Positions 5,704 through 5,764 of a stretch of 5,764 nt of DNA are shown here, one piece after another; positions within the stretch are counted from its first letter, which is position 1, and the number at the start of each line of letters is the position of its first letter. The DNA is from Janthinobacterium agaricidamnosum NBRC 102515 = DSM 9628 (lineage in GTDB: Bacteria; Pseudomonadota; Gammaproteobacteria; Burkholderiales; Burkholderiaceae_D), in the NCBI RefSeq assembly GCF_000723165.1, contig NZ_HG322949.1:2576695-2582458 (forward strand), read 5' to 3'. The notes beneath the pieces were generated by a model. That model ran no database searches and was not told the DNA's origin. It saw nothing but the letters and a program-made list of their open reading frames with translations. Both the position numbers and the translations under genes were made by a program.

Positions 5704-5764
5704 ATGATACGTGCCTTAACTGGAAATCAAATTTATTGGGATAAGTGGGTCAATTTCATAAGTG
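5704..5764 (+). CDS. Start of an unidentified gene (3' end outside window)
   Basis: Twenty codons are visible, reading MIRALTGNQIYWDKWVNFIS, before the window ends. The start is chosen for its good ribosome binding site and because the frame stays open to the edge. It follows the second immunity gene by 39 bases in the same direction and shares its AT-rich base use. The polar, tryptophan-containing start without a signal peptide would suit a small cytoplasmic protein, perhaps another immunity protein of the module array, but the fragment is too short to assign. Confidence 0.5.
   Translation, partial: MIRALTGNQIYWDKWVNFIS

Noticed and set aside
1..5764. CRISPR arrays, tRNA or rRNA genes
   Set aside because: Apart from the single 0.9-kb duplication I saw no short regularly spaced repeats, and no tRNA-like or rRNA-like segments.

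Overview
The window is the 3' end of a contact-dependent inhibition (CDI)-type polymorphic toxin locus. It holds a long, high-GC CdiA/filamentous-haemagglutinin (FHA) gene that enters from the left, its C-terminal toxin and immunity gene, and then a second, displaced cdiA 3' segment with its own toxin remnant and immunity gene. The FHA-2-type repeats, the pretoxin region and the GC-rich codon use of the cdiA parts suggest a proteobacterium, probably a betaproteobacterium. A member of the Oxalobacteraceae or Burkholderiales is a reasonable guess, but nothing in the window fixes the genus.

Layout. Positions 1-1631 (+) are the C-terminal part of a CdiA-like protein: a pretoxin (PT-VENN-like) region with a divergent VANN motif, about 100 further residues with four cysteines, then a unique C-terminal toxin domain with a ParB/sulfiredoxin-like pattern. 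An ATGA overlap leads into a SUKH/SMI1-like immunity gene (1628-2023, +). Convergent to it, 24 bases away, is an apparently intact kptA (2048-2590, -), an RNA 2'-phosphotransferase with all four catalytic residues. Upstream of kptA lies a frameshifted relic of the 3' end of an IS3-family transposase gene (2637-2739, -), then about 135 bases with no recognisable gene.

Positions 2877-5231 (+) are an orphan cdiA segment. It has no signal peptide or two-partner-secretion domain, its FHA homology begins abruptly, and it appears to carry a large in-frame internal deletion. Its last ~0.9 kb (4271-5162) is a near-identical direct repeat of 5-899. Straight after the repeat the sequence changes completely. 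The original frame runs into 22 junk residues and a stop, while another frame encodes a plausible toxin C-terminus (about 5163-5392), which overlaps a small putative immunity gene (5389-5664, +) by ATGA. A further gene starts at 5704 and leaves the window.

How the parts fit together. The main CdiA would deliver its C-terminal toxin into neighbouring cells, with the SUKH-like protein protecting siblings. The second segment looks like an archived module that shares ~0.9 kb of homology with the active gene, the layout expected for toxin switching by recombination. As read here its toxin is truncated and out of frame, so the immunity gene is the only part of that module that looks intact. IS3-type end sequences near both module edges and the kptA insertion suggest repeated rearrangement.
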